The notes under the pieces are model-generated. The model had not been told where the DNA came from, ran no database searches, and worked only from the letters and a program-made list of their open reading frames with translations. Of a stretch of DNA of 64,000 nucleotides, positions 1-12,194 are shown one piece after another (the stretch's first letter is position 1; every line of letters begins with the position of its first letter). Both the position numbers and the translations under genes were made by a program. Origin of the DNA: Hydractinia symbiolongicarpus (Eukaryota > Cnidaria > Hydrozoa > Anthoathecata > Hydractiniidae); contig NC_079881.1 in the NCBI RefSeq assembly GCF_029227915.1, positions 32,649,501 to 32,713,500 on the forward strand, given 5' to 3'.

Positions 1-198
1 ACCAGGAAAAATGAGTTCACCATTTAAATCTGAAAGAAATAACCAGTCAGTGGCAAGATGCAAAAGGCCTACCGGTTTTGATTTTTTGCTAGATGAGTGA
101 CTACCTTCTCATTTATCCCTGTTAAGTCTTTAACCAGCCAGAAAGCAACTGTGATAAGTTACAAAACTTTACTTTTTTCAGGAGTAAATTGAGCGTAA

Positions 199-448
199 AG
201 GGGGGTTTTCACGAAGCAAATTGAACAGCAAATTGTATCTGAGCATGCGCAGTTTTGTTTGCTTTGATTTTGCATCGAAATATTCGCTTCACTGAAAAGT
301 AGAAACAGTTCCTCCTTTTTCGCGGCTAGTTTTTGACCAATCAGAACGCCGTTAACTAATGTAAACAATGAATTTGGTGCCTAATTTATTTTGTCGTGAA
401 AATTAAAAAGCGAATTCGCCGTTCAATTCGCTTCGTGAAAATCCCCCT
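199..448. mobile_element. MITE with inverted ends and 3-bp TAA target duplication
   Basis: The left end (AGGGGGGTTTTCACGAAGC at 199) and the reverse complement of the right end (AGGGGGATTTTCACGAAGC, ending at 448) form an inverted repeat of about 40 bp with few mismatches. TAA stands on both sides (196-198 and 449-451). A 3-bp TWA duplication is typical of PIF/Harbinger, so this is probably a non-autonomous Harbinger-type MITE. Its interior (for example TATCTGAGCATGC) recurs diverged near 61,180. Confidence 0.8.
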
Positions 449-3400
449 TAAGTGGTAATTCCCTTGTGGTCACGCGGCTGAGTCACAATTGTTCATATAT
501 CCATTGTTCGTTTAGAGTACCCCCAGATGTTTCGTATTCTTTTAATATCCGTATATTACGGAGTAATATAGGGTACAGGGTACTGTTACCGTGAACCAAA
601 TTGCCATTTTGACTCTTGTGCGAATACGCTAGGTCGAAGAACGAAGCCTTTCATCCCTAAGGAGACTCGCAACCGTTATTCTTGCGTCGATTTGAATAGC
701 TGGTACTCGCAGTCAGCGACAGCAAGTCTTCGTCTGCATGCAGCTCGTTGTTATTGTTCGCAGGTCCCAGCTGAGCGTTTACGCTTAACTACAAAAATTG
801 AAAAGACCATGAGAACGCAGAGAATGGGTTACACCTTTTTCGAGTTACATGATTTTTCAAGTATGACAAATACTTCAAACAAATTCATTAGTTGTATTCG
901 GACACATGATTTTAGACTATGAAAAAAATGTGAACTTCAAACAGCGACAGGAACACCTGTTTTGAAGAGGTTACTTTTATGGTGAAAGCCTCTTTATTTC
1001 TTCGTTTATACTAATAAGACTCAATTTCATGAAAAATTTATTAGTATAAATATAAATAAACAGGTTTAACAGGTTATTTACTTGATGTATAATTATGAAA
1101 TTTTCAGCATCAACCAACATATAAGAATATGCAAACGGTTTTGTGTCAAAATTTGAGAGAAAAAAATCTCAAAATAAACTCGGGAAAGACGTGTTCCGTA
1201 TCAAACTATCGTCCAAGACCCGAATTTCACGGCGTTCCTCTTAGTCTACTACGTCTTTCGAATTTCGTACAGAAATTCTCAGCAAGCTGAGTAGTTCGAG
1301 CATGCGGATTAAAAGTGTAATAAACGCAGCTTTCCTGTTGACGCGTTATTCTCATTGCTGCATCACCCAGTGTTAAATAGAAGCGCGGTTTGAGTAGGGT
1401 TTCCCTAAAGTTATTAACCTAGCCTACTCATTATAGAACATGAGTTTTCGCTACGGTTTATTAATATTGCGGGATCTCTTCGTGTAGACCAAGACGAAAA
1501 AATTAGAATTTGGGGGTTAGTGTTCTCCCGGCTCGACGATTCATGTTATGCTAATGTAGAGGTCTGGTTATCACTTAAAAATTGGGATAGTGCCAGAAAA
1601 AAGTTGATAGACCGTAGCGAATAGCAGAGGTAGTCTCAAAACATGACGTTCAAATGTGCATATTGAAGACTGTTTTGTACAGAGCTTCTTCAATGTTGTT
1701 CCGTCATTTCAAATAAATAGGTGTTCACATTCTTGAACTTGCAAAATGTTTCATGCAGTGTGTGAGATACAGGATAGAACAAACCAACGCGTTACTTTTT
1801 GGACAAAGCGAAGGTCATTAGTTTAGGTAGCCCAAAGCGGTAAAAAAAACAATAATAAAAAAGACTATCTTAAACTTGCGCGAAAAAAAATACGTGCGAA
1901 GGTGCCCGTGAGCAAAGAGAACGGGTCCAAACACTTACAAGCAGGTGGTCGTAATATCTAACCACGTAACAATGCACAATGGATAAAAAAGCAAATTATT
2001 GACTATAGTTGTTTTATTAACGATTAGAAAATAGAGTTTTCGTAAAAATGTCATTGTTGCGGTTTAGTTTATGTAGTTGTATGTATCAACATTGGCGTAC
2101 AGTCAATGTTCTTAAGAATGTGCTATTCGAGGTTGGTGAAATAGGTCGCAAGTGGGGAGTCAATACTGTCCAGTTAGGCGGAAGCAAACTAATGTATATT
2201 ATTTTAGTTTTCTGTGTGGCAAATGGCTGTGAAACAATCATTCGCAATACATTGTGATAGGCTCCACACTATACCGCTGTGTTATCGGTCTTAAGTAACG
2301 AGAAAGCACTGTAAGTGTTCTTATAATACCATAATATTTAAATTATACCGGTCGAAGTTATATCCGGATTCAACAGTTGTAGAATACTAATGGTACGTAA
2401 AGCGAGCAGGGATATAGGCTCCATGTTTTTCTTCTCCGAGGGATAAAAGGAATACAATATTGAAGAATTCTGCTTGTTTAGCATCGTGTTAAACTTTACA
2501 AGATGACTAAATAATTTTGTCATGGTGCTTTTTGTTATCGTAAAGTTAGCGTCTTCTTGCCAATGTGATCTCCCCAAAAGTGCACATGTGCACTAAAAAC
2601 GAAAAAAATTGCTCAGTGTATGGTACTAATTTGATATTGTATTATGGAAATGAAACCGTAAACATGAAATCATTTTATTGTTTATCACATCTTGTGGTAT
2701 GCACATGCCTTTTAGTCATCATATTAATCACCATATCTAGTTAAGCATGCAGTTCCTCGCTGTTTTCAACAGAAGGTTTTTTCACCACCTAAGACACATC
2801 TACAAATTTTACAACATTGCACTATATCACAAAATACAAAAATTCGTAAAGAAATAAACATAAAATGTTCAATTAATTAAGAAAATGCATATATTGCCAA
2901 AATATTTACAATAACTAACCATGAAGAACAAGAGACATTGTACGTGGAATAATAACAAAAACATCTGAAAGTTGACATTACGACTCTGAAAACATCACAC
3001 ATCGGTCTTAGTCGAAAACCTTGCCGCATCTATTACATAAATAGGTGCACAAATTAAATGCGAAAGTACATGATTCAACTTTAAGATAGATAGCAGACAT
3101 TGAGAATGGGTAGTTTTGAAAATATGTGTGCACCTTAAATGTAAAATGAAGTAAACATTATTCTCACATAGAAATGCAGTAGAGTTGAAAAAACAACAAA
3201 TATTCTCCACAATAGCTGGTCCAGGTTTCCTTTGATTTTTTCCTTTGACGCTTTGATTTCAAAGAATATTTGTTAAGTGAAGAAAATTATATATCCCGAA
3301 CTAACAGTTTATGTATCCAATAGTGTCTGTACACGGTTCATTCATTATTAATAACATTGCGCTTGCGCCACACAGCAGCATAGGGTTTGGAGGAAATACC

Positions 3401-3990
3401 ATATCACCACATCAATTTCTCAGTTGAATCTTCATTCTGTTACATGGCATAACCTGCAATTCAACTCTACTTTCAACCCATAATCCAAAACGACTGCTCT
3501 TAAAATAGACATAAAATAAATGAAATAACAAACAAAAAGTGCATTAAATTAATTTAGAAGAAAAGGAAAAAGTCGCAATAATACTATCTCTTGAGTTAAA
3601 AATTTCAGAACTACACTGAAAATGAAAGCTCATTAAATGCAATATGTATTTGTATATCCAATAACTTATTTAAAAAAAGTGAAATCATATGAATGAAAAA
3701 ATATTTCCGTATTATATCAATATATACAAAAATTACAGATAATTCAAGATATTGAACAAGTACATGTTTTGCATAAGAAACTCTCTTTTGCTCTTTTGTA
3801 ATCAGTTAATAAATTTATTATTTTATTTTATTACTGTAAACAACACGCTTTGAGTCTGAAAATTCCCATGAAAAAATGCACATGCAAATAAAAAAGGAAC
3901 CCTCCCACCTCCCGCTGATGCCATTGTGGCTATCTACATATTGCAGTTACTTTTAAATTATTCCATCTTCTTCGCTAATTGCTCATTTCC
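449..3990. other. No recognisable gene
   Basis: AT-rich sequence with only short, chance-like open frames of up to 79 codons and none with a domain I recognise. I see no clear terminal repeats, tandem arrays or RNA gene. The right edge is set by the endonuclease end of the Helentron-like element. Confidence 0.5.
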
Positions 3991-4039
3991 TTTCTTACAC
4001 ATGGTCATTTCATAATTTGCTTCCCTTTGTTATATTTAT

Positions 4040-4310
4040 TTACAGGTCAGCCTGATCTTCACAGCATCATGATCTGAAAAATAAATACATTTTACTACAG
4101 TTTCAATTTCTGCATGGTCAAATACATTATTATTAATATAAACATGTTCAAGAAGAGAACCGTTAATATGAGTTTCTATTACACAACTATAGTATAGTTA
4201 CTTAATACTTCTGCAAGTCGATGTGAACCTGTATTGAAATAATCAACATTAAAATCTCCTAACAAAATATGAAAACCCTGCTGCTTCAAACGCTCACAAA
4301 GGTCATTTCA
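4040..4310 (-). pseudogene. AP-endonuclease-like C-terminal domain of Helentron
   Basis: Immediately after the helicase motif VI the minus strand reads FHILLGDFNVDYFNTGS and, about 60 residues on, VVKCIYFSDHDAVKIRL. GDFN and SDH are the signature motifs of the endonuclease/exonuclease/phosphatase (EEP) fold used by non-LTR retrotransposons. An EEP domain C-terminal to the helicase is known from Helentrons and not from canonical Helitrons, which supports the classification of the whole element. A stop interrupts the domain near 4,190. Confidence 0.65.
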
Positions 4311-4369
4311 TATTCAACAGATAAATGTTTATCTGCCTTGATTGCCTTTTGTTTAAATTCACATGTTAA

Positions 4370-5100
4370 ATACAATCCAGCTAAAGATGTGACGCGACTT
4401 ATAGCAACATACATTTGGCCTGGATTGATTTGAGTTTGTTTGAATAAATCAAATGATTATGAGATAACAAAACAGCAAGCTGTAGTAATAACAGCCTTGG
4501 GTAAACTTATCCCTTGAACTTTATGGACAGTGCAAGCCCAAGAAAGCAACAGTGGAAACTGAGTTCTTTTGATACCCGTTGATGAAAGGTTTCATTTTAC
4601 CACATGAATATCAGTATTAGTCCTTCCAATTGGTACAACTTGTGCAACCTTGCATAGTGTTCTTTTGATATTCTGAAAACACCAGTTCGAGTATTGTCAA
4701 ATTTCATATATATTTTTTAAACATAATTATCATGATACAATGTGTGAAAACAGTACCTATACACCCGTTGATTAATCCATCATCAATATCTAGATTTGTA
4801 GTGCAGCAATTTTAAGAAACAACTGTCTCGCAAGACCACCAGTATTTGTTTGACTTCTATTCAAAGCTTCATCAATAATATGAGATGGTGCATTAGTTGG
4901 TACTTCATCAACAGCATGTAGCACAAAGCATATTTTCATTATGTTTTAGAACAAGCACATTTTCTGCAAATAATTGAAGGGCATCAACAGGATAATTGTG
5001 AGCATTCTTACTGATTTTATCCTCTGGTATGAGATTTGCAGTTCTTATATTGTTTAACAGATCAATAAAAAACATCATCGCCCTTCTGTAGCATGACTTT
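4370..5100 (-). pseudogene. Pif1-like helicase C-terminal part of Helentron
   Basis: Broken reading frames continue the helicase. Near 5,100-5,060 is a run like LTKVMLQKGDD. About 4,490-4,540 encodes [14 protein letters not shown] (motif V), and about 4,370-4,440 encodes NPGQMYVAISRVTSLAG (motif VI with the arginine finger). The motif sequences match the Pif1/RecD-like helicase of Helitrons well although stops lie between them. Confidence 0.6.
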
Positions 5101-5139
5101 TGTAAGTTCAGCTAATTTGAAAGGGCCGTAACTTAATTA

Positions 5140-5632
5140 TACTTACAAGAAATCCAGCATTTGAGTAAACACGTTTTCCCATGACCGGGGGAAGTTGATA
5201 AATATCACCGCATACTATCATGCTTTTTCCAGCAAATGGAATCCGACTTGGTCCTCCAAATATTTCTATTACTCTTTAGTGGATATTGACAAGTAGGGTG
5301 TTTGAAACCATCGAAATTTCATTAATTATGATAATACACACGTCTGCTAACTTGTTTCGTAAATGACTTCGCATTTTATCACTAAGGGGGACATAATTAT
5401 TCCCATGAATTCCAAAACATGAATGTACTCTTGTACCTCCAATGTTTACAGCAGCCACACCTGTTGGAGCTACAAGACAGACTCTTTGCTTTTCTGCATT
5501 TTCACCTTTGTACATTAATAATTTTGTGTTCCACATCCACCTTCCACCAGTTAAAAATATAGACAGAGGTTTAACATCAGTAGGTGAAATGCAGTTACGA
5601 TTTTTTAAAAATTTTCTTGCCCAAGTGATCAC
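5140..5632 (-). pseudogene. Pif1-like helicase N-terminal part of Helentron
   Basis: The open frame 5,276-5,632 reads KPLSIFLTGGRWMWNTK, then VAPTGVAAVNIGG and IIIINEISMVSN. The first block is Walker A with its GxGKT lost through local frame disruption (the neighbouring frame recovers more glycines). The second is the motif Ia region and the third is Walker B. In another frame at 5,140-5,270 motif III is clear: MIVCGDIYQLPPVMG. SF1B helicases of this kind unwind DNA during rolling-circle transposition. The missing Walker A and the frameshifts make it inactive. Confidence 0.65.
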
Positions 5633-6259
5633 TGTTTCACATACATCACGTTGCTTAGCATTAAGATATCAGATCTCTATTAATCTCCTGGCCTGATGCC
5701 ACAACAAAACTGTCTGTAGGTAGAGACGATAAGTTGGAACAAGTTGGTTCAGTTTCATTTTCTGTGTCATTTTGCTCCCTTGATGCTAAGAAGTCAACTT
5801 CTTCATTTTCCTGTTGTGCAAATGGATCCTGATTAGTGCAAATGTCAGCTCTACAGGCTGCAAAAGCTTTGTCAACAATTTCATCATATGGTTCTAACTT
5901 TTATTTGTTCACATTGACAATATTTTAAAAATTCCTGGATGGTTAAGCTTCTCCGTGTAAGTACCATCAAGTAAATCAGATTCAAAACGAAAATGATATT
6001 ATAAAAACAAGTGATAAGCATACTTTTCTGGCTGAGTGTGTCGGTTGGGTGTATATGATCCAACACAAGCACGAACCTTACTGCACCTAAGTTTTTGTTT
6101 ACAATTCATGAGAGGTATCGGTGATGGATACGTAGAAGGAATGTGTTTAATTTCCATGGACTCATCATTCAAAATGATAGGTTGGTTATCGTTGTCACCT
6201 ATTTTTAAGATTTTGTGGTGTCTAAATAATAAAATGCTAAAAATTCTGCATAGCACATT

Positions 6260-6933
6260 TTATTCAAAAGCAGCATATTTACCATTTTTCAAAGTAGTAT
6301 CAGGTCTGATTAAATAACGATCAAGCATGTTTGTTTTAATTATATCAACATCAGGTAGTTTTTCAAGTTGTCTTACTTTTGCACATTCTAAACCGGTTTT
6401 CTGGTAAATTGCAAAGGTTACTTTAGGAAATGTTTTTCGAAGCCACAATTAAGGCATTAAATGATACACTGCTTCTTGAACAGAGCATTCCCTATGATTT
6501 AAAAATGCATTTGCAATTTTAATCATTAGTTCATATTTGGTGTCGCTATTTTCACGTGTCTCTGACCATGCTAGCTTCATTGCACGCACATCTTCTGATT
6601 TGGAAAGATACTTACACATTATGTGATTAAAAACAGGCTGCAAGTCAATGTTTGCTTGCCATGCAAGAATTCTCACTGATAAACACGAATTAGGAGGGCG
6701 CCGCAAATGAAATCCGAGTCTGATGATATAGAAAGGGCGTTACAGTATTTACTCTCTGAAATATCTAAACTTTTCAGTATGGCAGGTATGCTATCTGGAG
6801 ATTCAAAATTCTCACTTTGAGGATCAATGATATTTCTTTTCTTAGGAAAAAGGTTGCAATTTATATAATACTTGACTTTGCTCAATATTTCTTCTCTCTT
6901 TGATAATATATCTTCCCTGTACACAGAAGGCAT
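6260..6933 (-). pseudogene. Rep C-terminal part (Tyr region) of Helentron
   Basis: Three overlapping frames (6,673-6,933; 6,449-6,706; 6,260-6,448) continue the Rep. They hold a KSLDISESKYCNALS run, then ILAWQANIDLQPVFNH and IMCKYLSKSED. The last corresponds to the catalytic tyrosine helix of Helitron Rep, where two Tyr residues usually stand (Y-x3-Y). Only one Tyr is visible, in CKYLSKSE. RECSVQEAVYHLMP and a TFPKVTFAIY segment follow, as expected between Rep and helicase. Frameshifts separate the three parts. Confidence 0.6.
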
Positions 6934-7044
6934 TTTATCACTAAGAGGTTCGGATAATATTGTTCGATCTGTGAAAAAAGGTCCAAAATTAAACAGACAT
7001 ACACTATTCTTAAACTTTCGACAAGTTTTAGAATGGGAATGAAT

Positions 7045-7560
7045 CTAGAACAATTTTACAGCACTAAATAACTCTGGTTCTGTCTCAGGGTCTGGAAGAT
7101 CTGCTCTTATAACATTATCAACAAAGCTGATGCACTCTTCCCTTGTTTTTTTTGTTAATACTGGTGCATCACCAATCCATAAAAATACATGAACATGGGG
7201 ACTACCTCTAACTTGAAATTCTACACGAATCACGATACTCAACTTTACCAAGGGGTCCATCGAGAACGATTTCTTTGAAAAAAACTTCCACTGGGTATTG
7301 AAAATTTCGTGCTACCAAAACAGGGTTCATGTTCAAAATTCTACACTGCTCCATGTAGCCCATATTCTCAAAATCATCTTTTGTGAGATTATAACCATTG
7401 AGTTTTGATATTATGAAAACAAGTTCGTTCCAACGCAGGTCAGAACAGGAAATATGTTGGTGTTCCGAATTGTTTTACCATAGCAAAAACTTCATGAAGA
7501 AATTTTTTCCAGTAAGCAGGTGTACCTTTGATAGTAATCATAAAGTTAAAGGCCTCATCA
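7045..7560 (-). pseudogene. Rep HUH-nuclease core of Helentron
   Basis: The frame at 7,045-7,260 carries VEFQVRGSPHVHVFLWI. The H-V-H triplet is the metal-binding HUH motif of rolling-circle Rep proteins, including Helitrons. Upstream, 7,260-7,560 has patches of the usual preceding sequence (TPAYWKKFL, FGTPTYF, then a run ending at LDGPL) in changing frames with stops. The HUH residues survive but the surrounding gene is broken. Confidence 0.7.
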
Positions 7561-8094
7561 TTAGCTATCAAAGTTAACAGTTTCCTTGAAATTTGTCCTG
7601 AACATACCAGCAGTTAAATTACTAACACACAATTTTTTCATGGCAATATTTATCCTGTTTTTTAAGTTAAGTTGCTGTATTACATGATGGGCATAAAATA
7701 TATAGTCAACATCAGATTCAAATTTTTGCGAATAATTGATTAAACGCTGGTTAAAATACTTAGTAGGACTCAGCTTTGTAAGTCGTTCCACATTATAACC
7801 AAATTTACCAATAGGAAACAAGTGAGAATGTGCGAGTTCTTCACAAATTTTATCACTGATGATGGATAATGGTTTTTTTCCTTCACCTGGACCCACAACC
7901 AACACATCATCATCAACTGCATGTGGAATTTTCGAGATCATGACAGTTTCATTAGCAGCTACTTTGTACTGATCTGATGGCTTTTCTTCCTCCTCTTCAT
8001 ACCCTTTTTGTACATTTTCCGATCCCTTATCTACAATTATTTCAACCTGAGCGTTTTTATCAAAATTTAATAACTCCAATGGTATTTCATTCAT
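7561..8094 (-). pseudogene. Helitron-like N domain of Helentron Rep
   Basis: This 177-codon frame contains the recognisable run LFPIGKFGYNVERL, then LSPTKYFNQRLINY and DVDYIFYAHHVIQQ, all typical of the domain preceding the HUH nuclease in Helitron proteins. An acidic stretch (GYEEEEEKPSDQ) precedes it. The frame ends at a stop (7,561). The next coding segment continues on the same strand in another frame with GTPAYWKKFLHEVFA near 7,500, the conserved run that leads into the nuclease. Confidence 0.7.
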
Positions 8095-8422
8095 ATTAAA
8101 TGAAGTGTTCTGATACAGAGGGTTACTCAGTTAAGGTACTCCAACACATCACTCAATACTTGTGGTCGTACAGGTTCGAAGTAAACATGACCATTTTACA
8201 TCAGTTTTCTCTTTAGTTTTAACAGAATCAATCCATTGCTGTCAGTCGGTCTTGCGGGGACATCACATATATCAGTATTTTCCATCAGATAGTTCCTTTG
8301 AGTTCTGGACATTGTTCTTTTGGCATTATTGCAACCTTTTTGAACAATAATTTTTGTGCAATCAAAACTCCTTCAAGTTTTCTCAGAGATGGGAAACCTA
8401 GAGAAAAATCAAAAATCTGAAG

Positions 8423-8620
8423 CTAATTTGATACAGCCTGGCATGGTATTTGGGGTTTCTTAGATTTCAATTTCTTATGACAAGTTTGACAGACATAATA
8501 TAGTCCATCATAGCTCGTAACTAAGGAAAATTTAAAACCTATCAAAGACGCAATATTGTAATTTTCTTCCGTGAATTTTGAAACAGATTGTTTGTATAAG
8601 CACCTGTTACATACACACAA
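8423..8620 (-). pseudogene. Cys-pair (zinc-ribbon-like) block of Helentron Rep
   Basis: This 65-codon frame begins CVCNRCLYKQSV and carries YYVCQTCHKKL about 35 residues later, giving two C-x2-C pairs that could hold a zinc ion. This block normally lies just before the Helitron-like N domain. It overlaps the end of the basic-repeat frame, so a single frameshift separates the two. Coding traces continue downstream towards 8,100 in mixed frames. Confidence 0.55.
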
Positions 8621-9093
8621 ATATAATATGGGCTTTCTTTAATCATATTTTTGAACTTGACTATTAGTCCATCAATGGCATTACTAGCAATTTTGTTTTC
8701 CTGGTACCTTTTAAGGGATAAGGGAAATTTTCTTTTCTCTATCAGTACACTATCTCGTTCAATTCTATGTCTCTCTTTTCTTGAATTTGATATTTTCAGC
8801 AGCCCTTTCTGTTTTAATTTATTATTTTCGTGATCAGCTACATAGAACTCTTTCCGTTTCAATTTGATATTTTCATGCTCAGCTGCATAGTACTCCTTCT
8901 GTTTTGATATAATATTTTTGCGATCAGTTACATAGAGCTCTTTCCGTTTTAATTTAATATTTCCATGATCAGCTACATATTGCACTTTTCTTTTCAATTT
9001 GATACTTTCATGTTGAGCTGCATAATGCTCTTTTCTCTTAATTTTTGTTTTTTCATTGCCCGATTTACATATTTTTCTCGCCTTTTTTTGCAT
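8542..9093 (-). pseudogene. Helentron N-terminal basic repeat region
   Basis: The 183-codon open frame consists mainly of about nine tandem units of about 18-20 residues rich in Lys and Arg (repeating ENIKLKRKExYxAxH), followed by a segment ending ESPYYICV. Such basic, tandemly repeated N-termini followed by a Cys-rich block are common in Helitron and Helentron proteins. The reading frame shifts in the middle of the following Cys block, which continues in the 8,423-8,620 frame. The DNA repeats at 8,820-9,030 are therefore coding repeats and not a CRISPR or satellite array. Confidence 0.6.
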
Positions 9094-9229
9094 GAATAGA
9101 TGTAGAGATCTCTGCTGACTGCAATTCAGTCAAGTCAACTTTTACAGGTTGTATTTGGTAATAAAGGGAAATTTTGTTCTGCTGTCACAAGTAAATATCC
9201 TTGACATAGTTTTCAAGATCAGAAATCTT

Positions 9230-9690
9230 TTTGAATTTCAGTAACAGTGAAAGAACCGTCACTTTCTCGGCTATGAGAATCAAAAAGAAGTGTGATTTAT
9301 TACATAGAATTGATGTGGTAAACCATCTGTCATGAACATTATTCCCTGTTGGCCTTCTGTGAATTTCAAAAAATTGTTGTGAGACAATGTTAGTTCACCG
9401 CGTATGCTATCCAGAAGCATCGCATGCAAATGGACGCCGTCAATCTTAATGAAGTTAAGTAGTTCATCAAATGCAATAGCACCGGTAGCACCCAAAGACT
9501 TATAGAAATCATCACCATTATCTAATATGTAGTCTAAAACCCAAGTTGCCCATAAAAAGGCCTTGAATATAGCTGAACAAACTATGGCATATAACGCATT
9601 TGTGACACATTAAGTTCCAGCACTGTTACCATATTCTACATTGGCCTGATTGAAACTTTCTTGTGCACAATAAGCTTCTAAAGTGTTCAT
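9230..9690 (-). pseudogene. Papain-like cysteine protease remnant at 5' end of Helentron
   Basis: Read from an ATG at 9,690, the frame gives EYGNSAGT-stop-CVTNAL, a nucleophile-type Cys motif in which a TAA (9,610-9,612) stands where Gln is usual (G-T-Q-C). About 110 codons later, after a further frameshift, comes DSHSR (9,266-9,280). The pairing of a GxQC motif with D-x-H resembles the catalytic Cys, Asp and His of herpesvirus tegument-type deubiquitinating peptidases and of protease domains seen in some Helitron-like proteins. Between them is a reading frame with the pattern DGVHLH ... GQQGIMFMTDG. The family call is by motif only. The stop and the frameshift make it non-functional. Confidence 0.5.
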
Positions 9691-9959
9691 AATAAACTGT
9701 GACTAAGTCAACTAAACTATATTTCACAGAAATATTCACTATAATATGACGGAATAATTTAAAGAACTAGTTTCATAGTTATCAATAATATATCCGTACC
9801 TATGTTATCATGTAGCTAGTTCTATTCTAGCTAGATAAAATTTCAAACAACTATATGAATGTTTGGTATCTGATATCGTCAATATGTTTACATACAATAT
9901 GCAGTTTCCTAATTGGTATGTTTATTTCCATTAGTATGTATATCAATTCTCAATGCAAT

Positions 9960-10960
9960 AATTTCAATTTAATGGTCAGTTTGGGGCAAACTATACAGAC
10001 CCCTGGAAAAAGATAGAGGTATACGTAACCCGCTGAAGTCGGGTAATATTAGAGAATTTATACCACTTAAGCGTGTCTAGCGTTTGGCTTACCCCAGTGT
10101 AAAAACGCCGGGGTAAGCCAAAGTCAAGGTGTGACCTGACGTTGAACACTCTGTGGAGCGCTTAATAAGAGCCGTAAACTGTGCCACACGATCAGGTGGA
10201 GCGCTTTAGTACAGGTATACAGTACTTCGTAAATTAAGTGAAGCGCATACACCATTATAGTCTTGCGACTGTAACATACTTTTCAAAAAAAAATTCCCCG
10301 CAACGATAGCTGAAATAAAAACACAGTTTAACAGTCGCTACCCCATCATAGCAAAAACAATCAGTCAATATTATTTCATTTTGCGGAATAAGTTTTTGTG
10401 AAAGGTAAAGAATTTATCGTGACACTGGGCTAAGCGCTTACTACAGTTAAAGCGTGTTGCACAGGCATATAGGAATAATACGCCTTTGGAAAAAACTTTC
10501 TCACAGACTCTGTTTAAAAAAACACAATAGGGCTGTGCGGTTAGTCCAGGTAAACATTGTTGCACATCCGTACAGGTGGGATTACCGAGAAAGTTTGAAA
10601 ATGAATGTCAAATTGGGTTGACCCCTTAGTACAGGTAAACCAAGTTGTAAATGCGCATGGGCGTAACAGCCTTTACCAAAAACAACAGTCTGTTGTTAAC
10701 ACTGGGCTAACCGCTTAGTATAGTTAAACAGAGTTGAACAGGCGTATAGGAGTAATACCCCTTTCCAAAAAAACTTCATTGCAACTTCGGTTTTAATGAA
10801 AACACAGGGAACAGCTCATTACCGGTTCAGCTAAAACAATCTGTCAGTCATTTTATTTTCACAAAAAGTTTTCAGGAAAAAATAACCTAGCTAACTGCAT
10901 TTATAGCATAACACTTATTGTTTAAGAATATTGTTGTAGCCAAACTGCATTTTTATACTC
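9960..10960 (+). repeat. Complex non-coding repeat family, copy 1
   Basis: The segment is built from diverged internal units of about 150 bp (for example CTGGGCTAAGCGCTTA at about 10,425 and CTGGGCTAACCGCTTAG at about 10,702). The stretch around TCAGGTGGAGCGCTTTAG (10,190) matches the reverse complement of about 40,390-40,570 and the forward sequence at about 54,460-54,560. No protein is encoded. TAGC-rich sequence follows it. I do not recognise the family. Confidence 0.6.
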
Positions 10961-12194
10961 TCACTTCTAGCCAAAGATAGGAGCTAGCTAAATGGCTACA
11001 GTCTCAACACAAAAATAAATGGTGGAATAAGTAAGGTTCTAACTAGCTAGCCTCAATCTTCGTTCCTAGCCAAAAATACAAAAACTAGTGCGTTTAAGAT
11101 CTGTACGTGACTAAAAACATGACAATATATTTATCTTAACATTTTAGAACATACAAAAAACCAATATTACGAAAATAAAAAGCTTATAGAAGACAAAAAG
11201 GTGAAACAGACTTACAAACAGCACTGAACTGACCTTCTTCTAAAAACTAAAATGGCCATCATGTTTCTTCGTTGGCATGTCTAGGCCGCGAAAGTCTTGA
11301 TTGGTTTTTCAAAGAATCAGGCGTTTTGATTGGTATACACGTGCGAGCGGTCAAAACAAAGTCAGTTAAACTGTCAGTAAAACCATCCTATTTGTTTTCT
11401 GTGGCTCCTGAGCGGAATCGGCGATTAAGGTCACGGGGGTAAATTATTATTAAAAATGTCGCATTTAAATAATGAATTCATTTTAATCACTTAATTTGCT
11501 TTTTAAATTAGAAGTTTATCAATTAAATTAATTAAATTATGTAAGGAAATAAATTAATTTCTGTAATTTTTTTTGATAAATCATAACATTTCCAATTAAA
11601 GAACCCCCTGGTTTCTAAAAATTCGCGGAAAGATCAAAGGAATATCGGTAACCCTTTTGAACACACAAAATACGGCTATTATTATATACTTCTTTCACCT
11701 TTAGGTTGGAAAAAAAAATAACATGGCAAGATAGATAGGTTGCTGGATCTATTGATTGCGGGAACAAATTAATAATAATACAGGGGGCAACGCGAGATTT
11801 GAATTTCAGAATAAAAATTATATTTATTCTTGAAAATGCAGTTTGAGTTTTCAAAAAAATTTTCCTATCATACGAAATTATTCATAATACGTTTTTTATA
11901 ATTTTGATGAGCGTTAATGAAAGTATACTCCAATAGGAGTTTACAACTCCCTTTAATAAAACTTGTTCCCAGCGCTTCGTTACATAAACCTAGGGACAAG
12001 TTTGTGTTCACCATGACAACTACGACAGACCGCCATTTTTCGCAATTGTCGGGCGGAGAAGAAGAAAAAGAAGGAAAAGACCGCTCGTTTTAATAAGACT
12101 TCTGATATACATCCGAAATCTTAAAAACTTATTTTTGTTAATTTGTGCAACTCTTGCAGAACTCCTTCTTGACATTTCAGAATAAAATACTAAG
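10961..12194. other. No recognisable gene
   Basis: AT-rich sequence with scattered TAGC motifs. The open frames are short and show no domain. Nothing else can be supported here. Confidence 0.5.

Larger units (their letters stand above)
4040..9690 (-). mobile_element. Helentron-type (Rep/helicase/endonuclease) element, decayed
   Basis: One transposon is read on the minus strand from about 9,690 to 4,040 with domains in the order of a large Helitron/Helentron protein: cysteine protease remnant, basic repeats, Cys-pair region, Helitron-like N domain, HUH nuclease, Pif1-like helicase, AP-endonuclease-like domain. A C-terminal endonuclease is the mark of Helentrons as opposed to canonical Helitrons. 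Stops and frameshifts break it into at least nine pieces, described separately, so it cannot be autonomous. I could not define its DNA ends; the complex repeat that begins near 10,000 may be part of its 5' non-coding region. Confidence 0.75.

Noticed and set aside
8820-9030. CRISPR-like or satellite array
   Set aside because: The repeats are multiples of codons encoding KRKE-type units within the Helentron N-terminal frame; there are no unique spacers.
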